From RI-153 sp963721725 (GTDB lineage Bacteria; Chloroflexota; Anaerolineae; Caldilineales; Caldilineaceae): a stretch of 64,000 nucleotides of DNA. The position numbers and the translations under genes are program-made. The notes beneath the pieces are model-generated. The model had not been told where the DNA came from and searched no databases. It saw nothing but the letters and a program-made list of their open reading frames with translations. Where the stretch lies: positions 124,001-188,000 of the forward strand of contig CAVRLX010000033.1 of NCBI GenBank assembly GCA_963721725.1, given 5' to 3'. Below are positions 19,404 through 29,483 of the stretch, piece after piece; position 1 is the first letter of the stretch; each line of letters begins with the position of its first letter.

Positions 19404-19934
19404 AATGGCAATACTCTTCTCAAGATCAAGGGTGCTCAAGACAGCTTACTCTATTACCGAGCAAAAAACTGTGGAAATCTATGCAATTCTATGGTTTCAT
19501 ACAGGATAGCAACAGAATTTTGAAAGAGCAAATGGCAGACGTTGCCTTTGGCAGGCAGTAGATGCGCCTCTGTGTTGTAGGTCACAGCCGCGGCGTGGGC
19601 TATGTCAGACGCGGTCTATGTCCACGGTCACTGCATATACGTTTGTAAACTCGTATCATTTTCCTTAGGATGCGTCACCTACATGTATAGGAAGTATTCG
19701 TATTCCTCAGGGATTTTCTTGACTACACCTGACCCCCTTCTGTTATGACGTATCTTATTACAAGCCGCCTCACCCACACTTGTCTTAAAGGGTTGGAGGG
19801 GTTCGAAGTGTCTCTACTTTACTTTACAAGATAGGAGGAAAGCATGGCCGCCGCACGTGGCTTTGGCTAATAATCTTGCACCCCCCGTTGTTCTATCATC
19901 AACTCTTGAAGGTTGTTTCAAGGAGAAAATTTAG
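19404..19934. other. Divergent intergenic region between hemA and the giant peptidase gene
   Basis: About 530 bases with no long ORF. It must hold the promoter of hemA (minus) and of the peptidase gene (plus). TTGACT at 19,719 with TTATGA 18 bases further is a weak candidate for the plus strand. A nine-codon mini-ORF with a strong ribosome-binding site lies at 19,844, and the peptidase ribosome-binding site AAGGAG is at 19,919-19,924. Confidence 0.5.
19844..19870 (+). CDS. Possible leader peptide MAAARGFG
   Basis: AGGAGG at 19,833-19,838 is five bases from an ATG that opens a frame of eight codons and a TAA. It sits 64 bases before the 1,610-residue secreted protein. A strong ribosome-binding site before a tiny ORF in a long leader may mark a regulatory peptide, or may be coincidence. 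Confidence 0.35.
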   Translation: MAAARGFG

Positions 19935-22900
19935 ATGCATCCGAGACATAGATCACGAACAAAGTTTTTCACGCTAAGTTTGGCTATACTTACTGCGCTG
20001 GTAGTGACAGGGCTATTAGCGTGGCCGCAATTGATGCAGACCAGCGCCCAAGCGCGCACGCTCAGCGCCGACCAGATGGATGAAGTCGCCCACTCGTTGG
20101 GTCTACACTGGAACGGCAGCGAAGACGAAAGCCCGATAGTTGTGGATTTTGGCAACGCCCCCGCCGGTGCGCCCATTGCGGGCATGGATCAGTGGTTCGC
20201 CCGTAATGGAGAACCCAGCATCGAAGCCGCCGCCGATGTGCTCGGCCCCAAGAAAGTGATGGTGTTGCGCGTCTATTTCAATGATTACGCCGCCAACACC
20301 CGCTATACTAAAGCCCAGGTCGAGGGTTTCTTTGATGAGTTGGATACACTCTGGAAGAATACGTCGTATAACAAGATCAACATCGACTATGAAGTATCGG
20401 ATCTCTTCCAACTGCCCGACAACCGCAGCGCCTATGTAGACGACTTTGGCGATGGCGATCTTTCCAATGGCAACAAGTATTGGAAAGTGCTGGATGATGC
20501 CATTGACAACGCACCCGCCGGGCTAGATTGGACCGGACTCGACGCGATTATGGTTGTCATGGCCGAGACCAGCAACGCCCAATTCCACCGCGGTCAGGCC
20601 ACAGGCGATTGCAACTTGGAACAAGGCCCCGGCGGCAGCATCAAGAACGTCGGCTGCGCCATCTTTAGCGAAAATCCGTCGGAGACGGATCGCCAGGTCT
20701 GGGGCCGCTGGGCACACGAGATCGGCCACGCCTTCCAAGAAGGTGGCCCGGCCCACCCCAGCAACTACAACAGCGAATTCGAGCTGATGGATTCCAACTA
20801 CCCCGGCCAGACTGGCGTCTTTGAAAAGCTGTCCGATCAGGGCTTTCCCGGCTGGATGCCGTCCGCCAAATATCGGGTGATTACACCCACATCCAATCAG
20901 GGCGAGACCATCTGTCTGTTGGCGATGGAATATGACCCCACCAGCAAACCCAATCTACAGGCTATCAAAGCCGAGATCACCGACAGCCTCTACTACATGA
21001 TTAGCGTGCGCCGCCGCGTCCTAGGTGATGACCTCAACGGTGGTTTCGCCAACGGCATCCCCGACGAAGGCGTGCTCATCGAGCGCGTGGTGGAGGGTGG
21101 CGATCCGTGGGTGACGCTACAAGCCCCTCCTGGTTTAAATCGTAACAGCCTCTGGAAAGAGGGCCAGAACTACGAAAATCTGGGCGACGGCATGTTCATT
21201 TTCGTCACCAAAAAGGCTGATGAAAATGGGGATAGCTATTGTGTAAGTGTGCGCTATAACAAGGCCGCCAACCAGCCCGATATGGGCATGTATCCGTGGA
21301 CCTCGCCCCCTGGCGACACTTGGGAAACGACAGACATCTGGTTCGACAGCCCGGTGAACGACTACGGAACCTATCGCTACGGCTTCTGGAATGATCTTTC
21401 CGGCAATTCCGTGCCGCGTGGCAATGGCGACGACCCCGCCGTGGGCATGGTCAACCGCTTCTATGCCCGTGTACGCAACATGGGCACGGCCACCGCCACC
21501 GATGTCAAGGTGCGCTTTGAGATCACCGACCCGCCGGGCGTGGGCATCGCTGGCTCCAACGGCTGGGCTTCGCTGGGCATGGTGGACAAAAACAGCTTCC
21601 CCGCCCTCGCTTCGATTGCGCCCGGTGCATTTGTAGATGTCTATCTGAACTGGACGCCCAACTTTGCGCTGACGCCGGAGCAGATCGCCGAAGGGCGCTT
21701 TGCCTTCCACACCTGTGTGCGCGTGAAGATCGACTCTGTGGCCGGTGAGATCGCCACGGGCAACCAAGACGGCGACCGCGAACAAGAGAATATTAGCTAC
21801 TTCCAGGCCGTCACCGACGGCGGTGATACAGCCAGCTATGACGGTGTGATTCGGCTGCGCAACGACAGCAAGACCGAAAAGAAAACCTTCTATCTGAGCT
21901 ATGAGACCGACGTGCCCGCCGCCTGGATTCTCAACGTGAACAACGGCCAGCGCTCGGTGGAACTCATGCCCGACGAGGTACGCGAGATCCCCGTGATTAT
22001 CAAGCCGCAAGGCCCCGCGGTGGTGGGCAGCATCTTCGGCGTGGATGTCTCGGCCTCCAGTTTGAAACTGCTGACCAACGACCTTGATCCCAAAGATCAA
22101 CATCCTGAGTTCGACCCGCTAGGAGGGGCACGCGTGGAAGCGCGAGTGCTCTTGCCTGCCCGTGTGGAGTGTAAAGCCACCGATACCCGCGAGGGCATTA
22201 CGGTAATGGGCACGCTGAAAACCAACGCCAAAACACCGACCACCAACAATCCTTACCGTGTGATGATCCAGGGCGTGGACAGCAGCCGTCGCTTCATCCG
22301 CGAGGCGGCCACGGTAACCTATGTTCTGCCAGATGGCACGTTTAATGGCAACATCTTTTCCCGCAAAGACAAAATCACCGAGGTGATCTGCTTCTATGCC
22401 GGGACGACGGAGACGGCCAGTGCCAGCAGCGGCTATGTGGCCGTGGCACAGAATACACAGAATCCCACGGCGACGGCAACACGCACACCCGTGCCCACGT
22501 GGACGCCTGTGCCCACGCGCACGCCCACGCCTGGCCCGACGCCGACGCCGACTTCTGAGTTTGTCTTCCGACCCTACAAACCAGTTGGACAGATTGTACT
22601 CGCTCCGCTCTTCCAAGGCGATCTGAGTCTGCACGGCATCGAGGTGACCCAGGGCATCCAATGCTTTGATACCAGCAAGGGGCTGGCAACTTGCCCCGAC
22701 AACTCGCTGCCGGTGGTCACACGTAAGAGCACCACAGCCCGCGTCTATGCGAAGTTGAGTCACATTTTCCTGACTTCGCAGAGCAACGTACCCGTGCGTC
22801 TCTACATCCGTCGCGATGGAGGCGCATGGACGCAGATGGACACAACGGGCAAGGCGTTGGCTACAATTAATCAATCCCAGGCAGCGAATAGCGCCAACTT

Positions 22901-24767
22901 CTTCTTCACCATCAGCGGCAATTCGTCGCGTATCGTCGATTTCTACGCGGTGGTTGACCCGAACAACGCCATTAGCGAGAGCAACGAAAACAACAACCGC
23001 TATCCCAGCAGTGGCTACCTGACCATGACCTTCCGCCCGCGTGACGGGCTGGACATTGCGGGCAGTCGGCTGGATTATCACCCCAGTGGCTACAATAGCA
23101 CACGCTTGGCGGGTGGCTGGGCGGTCAACGGCGGCGCGGCGCTCTGGTTCAACCAACTGTTGCCCATCCGCGATGGCGGCGTGAACTACACGGTGAACAG
23201 TGGCTACCGTGATTGGACGACTTCGCTGGGCAGTGGCAACGGACAGCACGATCTCATTGAAGAGATGAACAGTGAATATGTACTGGCGCTGATCTTCACG
23301 CTGATTTTCGGCGGCAGTGCCGATGATCTGGTCGATCATTACTACGGCTGGGCACCCAACAGCGGCTACAGCGGCGGCCATGCCGATATGCCAGTCTATC
23401 CCCATGCAGGTGGGCTGGGCGTGGTGGGCATCGGCACGGATCGGCCTGGGACCAGCACAGACAGCCCCGGCGGCGGGGCGCTGATCTTCGGCCACGAGTT
23501 GGTCCACGACTACGACATCTATCACACCAATACGGGGGATGCTTGTGGTTCGTCGGATGGCAATTCGGACTTCCCGTATGGCAGTTCCAGCATTCAGGAA
23601 TATGGCTTCAACCCGCTGACCCAGAAGGTCTACAAACCGGAAGATACGCACGATCTGATGAGCTATTGCCCGGCGGGTGGCTCGAAAGAAGGCTGGATCT
23701 CCCCCTTCACCTGGAACAAGATGTACAACAACTTTGCCCAGTCTGCCGTTTCGGCCAGCGCGGCCGACGGCGAGAGCATTATCCTGAGCCGCTCCGGCGT
23801 CAGCCGCCTGGAACGCACCAACCATATCAGTTCGCTGATTGTGAATGCCACAGTCTACAATCCAGATCTTTCCAAACAACCGGCCACCCTCAATGAACTC
23901 TACAAGGTGGACCAAGGCTATAACTTGGTGCTGCCCGAAGGTGACTATCTCATTGAGTTGCGCAATGGGGAACAGATCTTGATCAGCCGCTCGTTTGTGG
24001 TCAACTTCGAGAGCGAATATGACAAACATGTTGGGGAAACACCGGGCGATCCCAGCCCGACGGAAAAAGTCGACGTTACCTTTGTGATGCCTTGGCTCGA
24101 TGAGGCCACCACTGTGGTGCTCAGCTACAAAGGCCAAGTGTTAGATTCGCGCAGCATTAGCAAGAGCGAACCGACAGTTGCCTTCACCAGTCCCAACACG
24201 ATGGTGGCGTGGAAAGATGGCAGCCAGGAGACGCTTAGTTGGAAGGGTGACGATGCCGACGGCGACAGCCTGAGCTATGCCCTCTTCTATAGCTACGACA
24301 ACGGCATGAACTGGCAACTGCTGCGGGACGTTATCACCGACACGAAGTACACGGTGGAGGTGAGCGCGCTGGCCGGTGGCAGCGATACTCGCTTCCGTGT
24401 GGTGGCGACTGATGGCATCAACACGGCCTACGACGAGACCGACGCGCCGATTGTCGTCCCCAACAAGGCCCCCATGCCGATTATCATCGAGCCGGTGAAT
24501 GGCCTGATGGCAGAACCGGGCACGCTTGTGCTGCTGCAAGGCGGCGCCACGGATCTGGAAGACGGCACGCTGGCCGAGGGCAACCTCACTTGGCTGAGCG
24601 ACCGCCAGGGTGCGCTGGGCACAGGCTACTCGGTGGCGCTGGATACACTAGCGGCCGGGGTACATGTGATTACGCTGCGGGCTACGGATAGCCTCGGCGT
24701 CAGTGCCGAGAGTACTGCAACCGTGACTATTGGCTATGGCACGTACATCCCCGTGATCTCCAAATAG
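19935..24767 (+). CDS. Giant secreted protein with two HExxH metallopeptidase domains
   Basis: An intact 1,610-residue protein. Residues ~8-38 form a signal peptide (TLSLAILTALVVTGLLAWP). The first peptidase-like domain (~75-470) has AHEIGHAFQEGG with His261, Glu262 and His265, resembling M6-like zincins. Residues ~480-850 contain CARDB/NEW1-like beta domains (VKVRFEITDPPGVGI). A Thr/Pro linker (~848-875) leads to a second domain with another CARDB-like stretch (VDFYAVVDPNNAISESNENNN) and a second zinc motif, FGHELVHDYDIYH (His1187, Glu1188, His1191), followed by DLMSYCP. The C terminus has two Ig-like domains (TLSWKGDDADGD; VITLRATDSLG). Probably an extracellular protease. I see no sorting motif. 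The ATG is preceded by AAGGAG. Confidence 0.85.
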   Translation: MHPRHRSRTKFFTLSLAILTALVVTGLLAWPQLMQTSAQARTLSADQMDEVAHSLGLHWNGSEDESPIVVDFGNAPAGAPIAGMDQWFARNGEPSIEAAADVLGPKKVMVLRVYFNDYAANTRYTKAQVEGFFDELDTLWKNTSYNKINIDYEVSDLFQLPDNRSAYVDDFGDGDLSNGNKYWKVLDDAIDNAPAGLDWTGLDAIMVVMAETSNAQFHRGQATGDCNLEQGPGGSIKNVGCAIFSENPSETDRQVWGRWAHEIGHAFQEGGPAHPSNYNSEFELMDSNYPGQTGVFEKLSDQGFPGWMPSAKYRVITPTSNQGETICLLAMEYDPTSKPNLQAIKAEITDSLYYMISVRRRVLGDDLNGGFANGIPDEGVLIERVVEGGDPWVTLQAPPGLNRNSLWKEGQNYENLGDGMFIFVTKKADENGDSYCVSVRYNKAANQPDMGMYPWTSPPGDTWETTDIWFDSPVNDYGTYRYGFWNDLSGNSVPRGNGDDPAVGMVNRFYARVRNMGTATATDVKVRFEITDPPGVGIAGSNGWASLGMVDKNSFPALASIAPGAFVDVYLNWTPNFALTPEQIAEGRFAFHTCVRVKIDSVAGEIATGNQDGDREQENISYFQAVTDGGDTASYDGVIRLRNDSKTEKKTFYLSYETDVPAAWILNVNNGQRSVELMPDEVREIPVIIKPQGPAVVGSIFGVDVSASSLKLLTNDLDPKDQHPEFDPLGGARVEARVLLPARVECKATDTREGITVMGTLKTNAKTPTTNNPYRVMIQGVDSSRRFIREAATVTYVLPDGTFNGNIFSRKDKITEVICFYAGTTETASASSGYVAVAQNTQNPTATATRTPVPTWTPVPTRTPTPGPTPTPTSEFVFRPYKPVGQIVLAPLFQGDLSLHGIEVTQGIQCFDTSKGLATCPDNSLPVVTRKSTTARVYAKLSHIFLTSQSNVPVRLYIRRDGGAWTQMDTTGKALATINQSQAANSANFFFTISGNSSRIVDFYAVVDPNNAISESNENNNRYPSSGYLTMTFRPRDGLDIAGSRLDYHPSGYNSTRLAGGWAVNGGAALWFNQLLPIRDGGVNYTVNSGYRDWTTSLGSGNGQHDLIEEMNSEYVLALIFTLIFGGSADDLVDHYYGWAPNSGYSGGHADMPVYPHAGGLGVVGIGTDRPGTSTDSPGGGALIFGHELVHDYDIYHTNTGDACGSSDGNSDFPYGSSSIQEYGFNPLTQKVYKPEDTHDLMSYCPAGGSKEGWISPFTWNKMYNNFAQSAVSASAADGESIILSRSGVSRLERTNHISSLIVNATVYNPDLSKQPATLNELYKVDQGYNLVLPEGDYLIELRNGEQILISRSFVVNFESEYDKHVGETPGDPSPTEKVDVTFVMPWLDEATTVVLSYKGQVLDSRSISKSEPTVAFTSPNTMVAWKDGSQETLSWKGDDADGDSLSYALFYSYDNGMNWQLLRDVITDTKYTVEVSALAGGSDTRFRVVATDGINTAYDETDAPIVVPNKAPMPIIIEPVNGLMAEPGTLVLLQGGATDLEDGTLAEGNLTWLSDRQGALGTGYSVALDTLAAGVHVITLRATDSLGVSAESTATVTIGYGTYIPVISK

Positions 24768-24802
24768 CCTGACTCTAATCAGCAGTTGAACTGAATTAGC
24801 AT

Positions 24803-24834
24803 CCAAGAGCCGCTCCTTCGGGGGCGGCTCTTGG
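24803..24834 (+). terminator. Hairpin after the giant peptidase gene
   Basis: CCAAGAGCCGC (24803-24813) pairs with GCGGCTCTTGG (24824-24834) around a 10-base loop, 36 bases after the stop. There is no T-run after it, so termination efficiency is uncertain. Confidence 0.65.
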
Positions 24835-24958
24835 CGTGTGACAAATGGCAAATGGCAGTTCACGGAACACGCAACACATTTTACCCATCGCGTATTTGTC
24901 CCCTGTTGCCTGCTGCGGTAGAATAGGTCGATTTGCCTTCAAACAAAAGGAGCAACTG

Positions 24959-26091
24959 TTGGCGACCCTACAACTTCCTGGCCTGGTTGATGCCCATGTA
25001 CATCTGCGCGAGCCGGGGTACACGCACAAAGAAGATTTTTACAGCGGCACGGCGGCGGCCCTGGCCGGCGGCGTCACCACCGTGCTAGACATGCCCAATA
25101 CCGTCCCCGCCACCTCCACCCCCGCCCATTTTGAAGAAAAAGTACAGCTTGCCGCCGCCAAAGCCGTCTGCGATGTCGGCCTTTTCGTGGGGGCCACTAG
25201 CAGCGATCTCGACGCCTATTTGCCCGTCGCCCACCGCGCCTGTGGCCTCAAGATCTACGTCAACGACACCTTTGGCAACTTGCGCATCGACGATCTGGGC
25301 ACGCTACACCGGCTCTTCCGCACTTGGGCAGAGCAACCCCAAACGCAGGGGGGGAGGCAGAGAGAAAAACAGCCACGCTATTCACTCTTCACCCTTCACC
25401 CTTGGCCCCATCGCCGTCCACGCCGAAGATCTCATGGTCCCCGTCTGCCTCTACCTAAGCGATCTTTACGACGTGCCTGTGCACATTGTGCATGTAACCC
25501 GCCGCAGCGAGATCGAGTTGATCCGCCGGGCCAAAGAAAAAGGCACGCGGGTGACCTGCGAAGTCTCGCCGCACCACCTCTTCCTCAGCACCGAGGATCT
25601 GCCGCGGCTGGGCAGTCGCGGCGACATGCGCCCCCGGCTCACCTCGCCCGACGACGTGGCCGCCCTGTGGGAAAATCTTGACGTGTTCGACATCTTTGCC
25701 ACGGACCACGCCCCGCACACGTTGGCGGAAAAGGCCAGCGAAACCCCGCCCCCCGGCGTCCCCGGTGTGGAGACCATGCTGCCGCTGTTGCTGACAGCGG
25801 TTCATGCCGGGCGGCTAGAATTGGACGACATCGTTGAACGCTGTTACCACGCGCCGCGCCGGGTCTATGGCCTGCCCGACCAGCCAGAGACGGTGATTGA
25901 TGTGGACGTGGACGCCGCGTATACGCTGACCGATGAGGCTATGCACACACGTGTACAATGGACACCCTTCGCCGGGATGCCCGTCTTTGGCCGCGTCGAG
26001 CGGGTGACGCTTGCGCGGGCAGATTGTTTATGAACACGGCGAAATTCTTGCTGCCCCAGGCAGTGGCCGTGTGCTTTTTCAAGATCATTGA
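24959..26091 (+). CDS. pyrC: Dihydroorotase, with a repeat insertion and frameshifts
   Basis: Third step of pyrimidine synthesis: cyclises carbamoyl-aspartate to dihydroorotate with metal ions. TTG 24,959 follows AAGGAG by six bases and gives a protein beginning (M)ATLQLPGLVDAHVHLREPGYTHKED, with the metal-binding DxHxHLRxPG. GVTTVLDMPNT follows. After LFRTWAE at ~25,335 comes a 60-base low-complexity insert with a frame change, then the family sequence resumes with GPIAVHAEDL, HIVHVTRRSEIELI, CEVSPHHLFL and FATDHAPHT. A second indel near 26,010 hides the true end RGQIVYEHGEILAAPG, which stops at 26,089-26,091. It lies 66 bases before pyrB and is likely cotranscribed with it. Confidence 0.9.
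25341..25402 (+). repeat. Word-repeat insertion inside pyrC
   Basis: The stretch CAAACGCAGGGGGGGAGGCA... through TTCACTCTTCACCCTTCACC interrupts pyrC between LFRTWAE and GPIAVHAEDL, where the family normally has a short loop. It combines the CGCAGnGG vocabulary with the TTCACCnTTCACC vocabulary that recurs near 47,260 and 58,530. Confidence 0.7.
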
Positions 26092-26093
26092 AA

Positions 26094-26137
26094 GACCTGT
26101 TTCCGGTCTCTGCGCAGAAGACCGGGGAAACAAGGTC
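26094..26137 (+). promoter_or_regulatory. Imperfect hairpin in the pyrC-pyrB gap
   Basis: GACCTGTTTCCGGTC (26094-26108) can pair imperfectly with GACCGGGGAAACAAGGTC (26120-26137). The pyrB ribosome-binding site GGAGG starts 12 bases later. It could be a processing or attenuation hairpin; there is no U-tract. Confidence 0.4.
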
Positions 26138-26156
26138 TATAATCACCGGAGGAAAA

Positions 26157-27134
26157 ATGACTCAAAAATCCAAAATCAAACGCTCCATGCCCGCCGACAA
26201 CCGAGAGATTGGCTTCTACGGCCAGGATATTCTCAGTGTCGATCAGTTCAACCGCGAAAATCTCGACTACATTTTCGACGTCGCCCACGAAATGCGCGTT
26301 CTTGTCGAGCGCTTTGGCAGTGCCGATCTGCTCCAGGGCAAGATTCTGGCAAACCTCTTTTACGAGCCATCCACACGCACAAGTTCCAGCTTTCTGGCGG
26401 CTATGTTGCGCCTGGGCGGCCAAGTGATCCCGATTAACAATGTGCAGTACAGTTCGGTGAGCAAGGGCGAGAGCCTGCCCGACACTATCCGCACGCTGGA
26501 AAGCTACGCCGATATCATCGTGATCCGCCATCCCGAAGTGGGATCGGCGGCCACGGCGGCCTATTACGCCGAGAAGCCTGTGATCAATGCCGGCGACGGT
26601 GTGGGCGAACATCCCACCCAAGCCCTGCTCGATCTCTTCACGATTGTGGAAGAACTGGGCAAAGTGGATGGTCTTAAAGTAGCCATGGTGGGTGATCTCA
26701 AGTACGGGCGCACGGTCCACAGCTTGACCAAATTACTCTTGGGATACGACGTGCAGTTCTCTTTCGTCAGCCCAGAAATGCTGCACATGCCCACAGAAAT
26801 TCTGGATCAAGTGCGCAGCAAGGGCCACACCTTTGCCGAAACCGAAAGCGTGCAAGAGGTGATCGGCGAGGCCGATGTCCTCTATGTAACACGTGTGCAA
26901 AAAGAGCGTTTCACCGATCTGGCTGAATATGACCGCGTGAAGGATTTCTACGTGGTCGATCCTGAACTGATGGAGAAGGCCAAAGAGGAGATGATCGTCA
27001 TGCACCCGCTGCCCCGTGTTGGCGAGATCAGCTACGCCATTGACGACGATCCGCGTGCCGCCTACTTCCGCCAAATGCGCAATGGCATGTACATCCGCAT
27101 GGCGCTGCTGGCCTCGGTGCTGGGCAAGGCGTAA
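26157..27134 (+). CDS. pyrB: Aspartate carbamoyltransferase catalytic chain
   Basis: Transfers carbamoyl from carbamoyl phosphate to aspartate, the step before PyrC. ATG 26,157 is preceded by GGAGGAAAA and yields 325 residues. The carbamoyl-phosphate loop FYEPSTRTSSSF, the lid-loop residues SSVSKGESLPDTIRTL, GEHPTQALLDLFTI and MHPLPRVGEI are all present, so it is aspartate rather than ornithine carbamoyltransferase. Length is typical or slightly long. No pyrI regulatory chain is adjacent. It is downstream of pyrC in a two-gene operon. Intact. Confidence 0.95.
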   Translation: MTQKSKIKRSMPADNREIGFYGQDILSVDQFNRENLDYIFDVAHEMRVLVERFGSADLLQGKILANLFYEPSTRTSSSFLAAMLRLGGQVIPINNVQYSSVSKGESLPDTIRTLESYADIIVIRHPEVGSAATAAYYAEKPVINAGDGVGEHPTQALLDLFTIVEELGKVDGLKVAMVGDLKYGRTVHSLTKLLLGYDVQFSFVSPEMLHMPTEILDQVRSKGHTFAETESVQEVIGEADVLYVTRVQKERFTDLAEYDRVKDFYVVDPELMEKAKEEMIVMHPLPRVGEISYAIDDDPRAAYFRQMRNGMYIRMALLASVLGKA

Positions 27135-27143
27135 CCGTTTTTC

Positions 27144-27205
27144 AACGCAAAGGAGCAGAGGTGCAGAGAAAACTTTGCGTCTTTGCCTCTCCGCTCCTCT
27201 GCGTT
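27144..27205. repeat. Palindromic word-repeat element (CGCAGAGG family)
   Basis: AACGCAAAGGAGCAGAGG... (27144-27168) is an imperfect inverted copy of 27181-27205 (...CCGCTCCTCTGCGTT), with a 12-base spacer. It lies between pyrB and the histidine kinase. The same words recur at 37,441, 44,655, 47,399 and 56,039. Confidence 0.8.
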
Positions 27206-27224
27206 CAATCTTGAGAAGGCAGCC

Positions 27225-29483
27225 ATGATCACCACCCATCCGCACGGACAGGGGGCCACCGCCCCGGAAATTCGGCAGACACTGCGCGATCTGCAAGATC
27301 AGACAATGACCTACCTCTTGCCTGGCCTCTATGCCCTCTGCCTCATCATCGTGCTTAGTGCCCGCGCGGGGGAGGGGCAGTCGGTGGCGGTGCTGGGATT
27401 GGCGCTGCTGCTGACGGTCAGCGGGGCGTGGCTGCTGCGCCGCTATACCTATCTGCTTTCGGTGATCACGTTGTTGGCGGGAACCCTCGGCGTGATCATT
27501 GCCGCGCTGCTCTGGCTGCACCGCCCCGAAATGGTAATGCTCTTGGCACTGCCCACGGGACTGACGTTGCTGCTGATCAACCGGCGCACTGGCGTAACGG
27601 TTGCCCTTTTGTTGACACTTTGGCTGTGGCTCACCCCGCCTGCGCTGCTGCCCGTGGATGCAGCGCTGCGCCTGGTTACGATTCTGCAAATCTGGGGCGT
27701 GGTGGGGCTGATCTGGTTGACCTCGCATTCGCTGCTCACCGCCATGATCTGGTTTCGCAGCAGCTACGAAAACAGCCGCATCTTGTTGGAACGGGCGCGC
27801 GATCACCGGTTGGAGATCAGCCAGATGATGGACAATCTGGCCGAGGCCAACCGCCAGTTGTCGCGCCTGGAGCGGATGTCCGATGGGCTGCGGGCAGCGG
27901 CAGATGAAGCGCGCCGTGCCAAAGAGGAATTTGTCGCCAACGTCAGCCACGAACTGCGCACTCCGCTCAATATGATCATTGGCTTTACCGAACTGGTGCT
28001 CAAATCGCCACAAACCTACGGCGAGGTCATCCCGGGCGCGCTGCTGGCGGACCTCAACGTGGTGTTGCGCAACAGTCAACACCTCTCTGCGCTGATTGAT
28101 GATGTACTCGATCTCAGCCAGATTGAAGCCAGGCAGATGGCCCTCTCCAAAGAATGGGTGGAACTGCCTGAACTGATTGAGCGGGCAGTCAGCGCCGTCT
28201 ATCCCCTCTATGGGTCGAAAAAGCTCTATTTAGAGCGCGAGAGATTTCGCCGTCGCTGCCCGCCGTCCACTGCGATCCGTTGCGCGTGCAGCAGGTTATC
28301 CTGAACCTGCTCAGCAATGCCGGGCGCTTTACCGAGCGCGGCGGGGTGACGGTGCGGGCCTGGCACGCGGGAGATCATGTGCTGATCAGCGTGGCGGACA
28401 CGGGGCCGGGCATTGCCAGCGCCGATTTGGAGCGCATCTTCCAGCCCTTTCAACAGGCCGACAACTCGATCCGCAAACGCTATGGCGGCAGCGGCCTGGG
28501 GCTGAGCATTAGCCGCGGCTTTGTCACGCTGCACAGCGGCAAAATGTGGGGCGAAAGCCAACCTGGCATCGGCACGACCTTTACCTTTCGGCTACCTCTG
28601 GGCAACCGTGATACCCGCACCGAGAGCGCACTGCGCTGGCTCTCCCCCCACCTGCGCTACGAAGATGAGTCGCACCCGGTGCAAACCAGCAGCGAAATCC
28701 TGCACCCGCGGCTGGTGGTGCTGGAGACAGGCCGTTCGCTGCAACGGCTGCTTAACCGCTATCTCGATGCCGTGGAGATTGTGGCTGTGACCAGTTTGGC
28801 CGAGGCCGTCGCGCGAATTGGAAGCCACGCCCAGCCAGATGTTGCTGATCAACGAGAGCAATATCAGCGAAAGCCTCGCCGCCGTGGAAAGCACGCCATT
28901 GCCCCACAACACGCCCGTGCTGATCTGTTCGCTGCCGGGGATGGATGCCTACGCGCTCTCGTTGGGCGTGGCGGCCTATCTGCTCAAGCCCGTCTCGCGC
29001 GAGCAACTGCTGGCGGCGTTGGCGCCCTTTGCCGCCAAAACCGTGCTGATCGTGGATGACGATCCCGATCTGCTGCGTCTCTTTCGGCGTATGTTGGCCG
29101 ATCAGCCCTATCGTGTCTTGCGCGCCAAAAACGGCAGCGAAGCTCTGGCGATTATGGCGCAGCAGCGGCCCGATGTGGTCTTGTTGGATCTGGTGATGCC
29201 AGAGATGGATGGTTTTCAATTGCTGGCGCACCGCAACGCCGACCCCGTTCTGCGCCAGATCCCGGTGATTGTGGTCTCGTCGCAAGATCCCAGCGGGCAG
29301 CCGATTGTTAGCCGGTCACTGGCGGTGACACGGCGGGGCGGCCTTTCGGCCCATCAACTCTTGGGTTCGATTGTGGGGATGGCGCAGATCTTCTCAGCGC
29401 AGCAGGGGCAGTTGCGCGTCCAGGGCAGCGAGGAAATCGGCGTGGCCGACGGGTTTACGCAGGAACGCATCCGCCCCCAATGA
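27225..29483 (+). CDS. Membrane-bound hybrid histidine kinase, two frameshifts
   Basis: ATG 27,225 follows GAGAAGG. Residues ~25-170 form a multi-pass membrane region (LLPGLYALCLIIVL; VTVALLLTLWLWL). A coiled-coil leads to the HisKA motif EFVANVSHELRTPLNMIIGF with phospho-His near residue 240. A frame change at ~28,240 precedes the ATPase domain (RVQQVILNLLSNAGRF; ISVADTGPGI; RYGGSGLGLSISR). After a second frame change at ~28,815, a degenerate receiver and a C-terminal receiver (TVLIVDDDPDLLRLFRR, VVLLDLVMPEMDGF) follow. The last ~30 codons overlap the convergent regulator gene, so the true stop may be earlier. Its likely partner is that regulator; the signal is unknown. Confidence 0.85.

Noticed and set aside
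22119..24137. 672-codon open frame on the minus strand antisense to the giant peptidase gene
   Set aside because: Composition mirrors the sense codons, no ribosome-binding site or family motif is visible, and the sense gene has signal peptide, zinc motifs and known domain types.
26733..28082. 449-codon minus-strand open frame across pyrB and the histidine kinase
   Set aside because: It spans two real plus-strand genes and a palindrome, and shows no motif.
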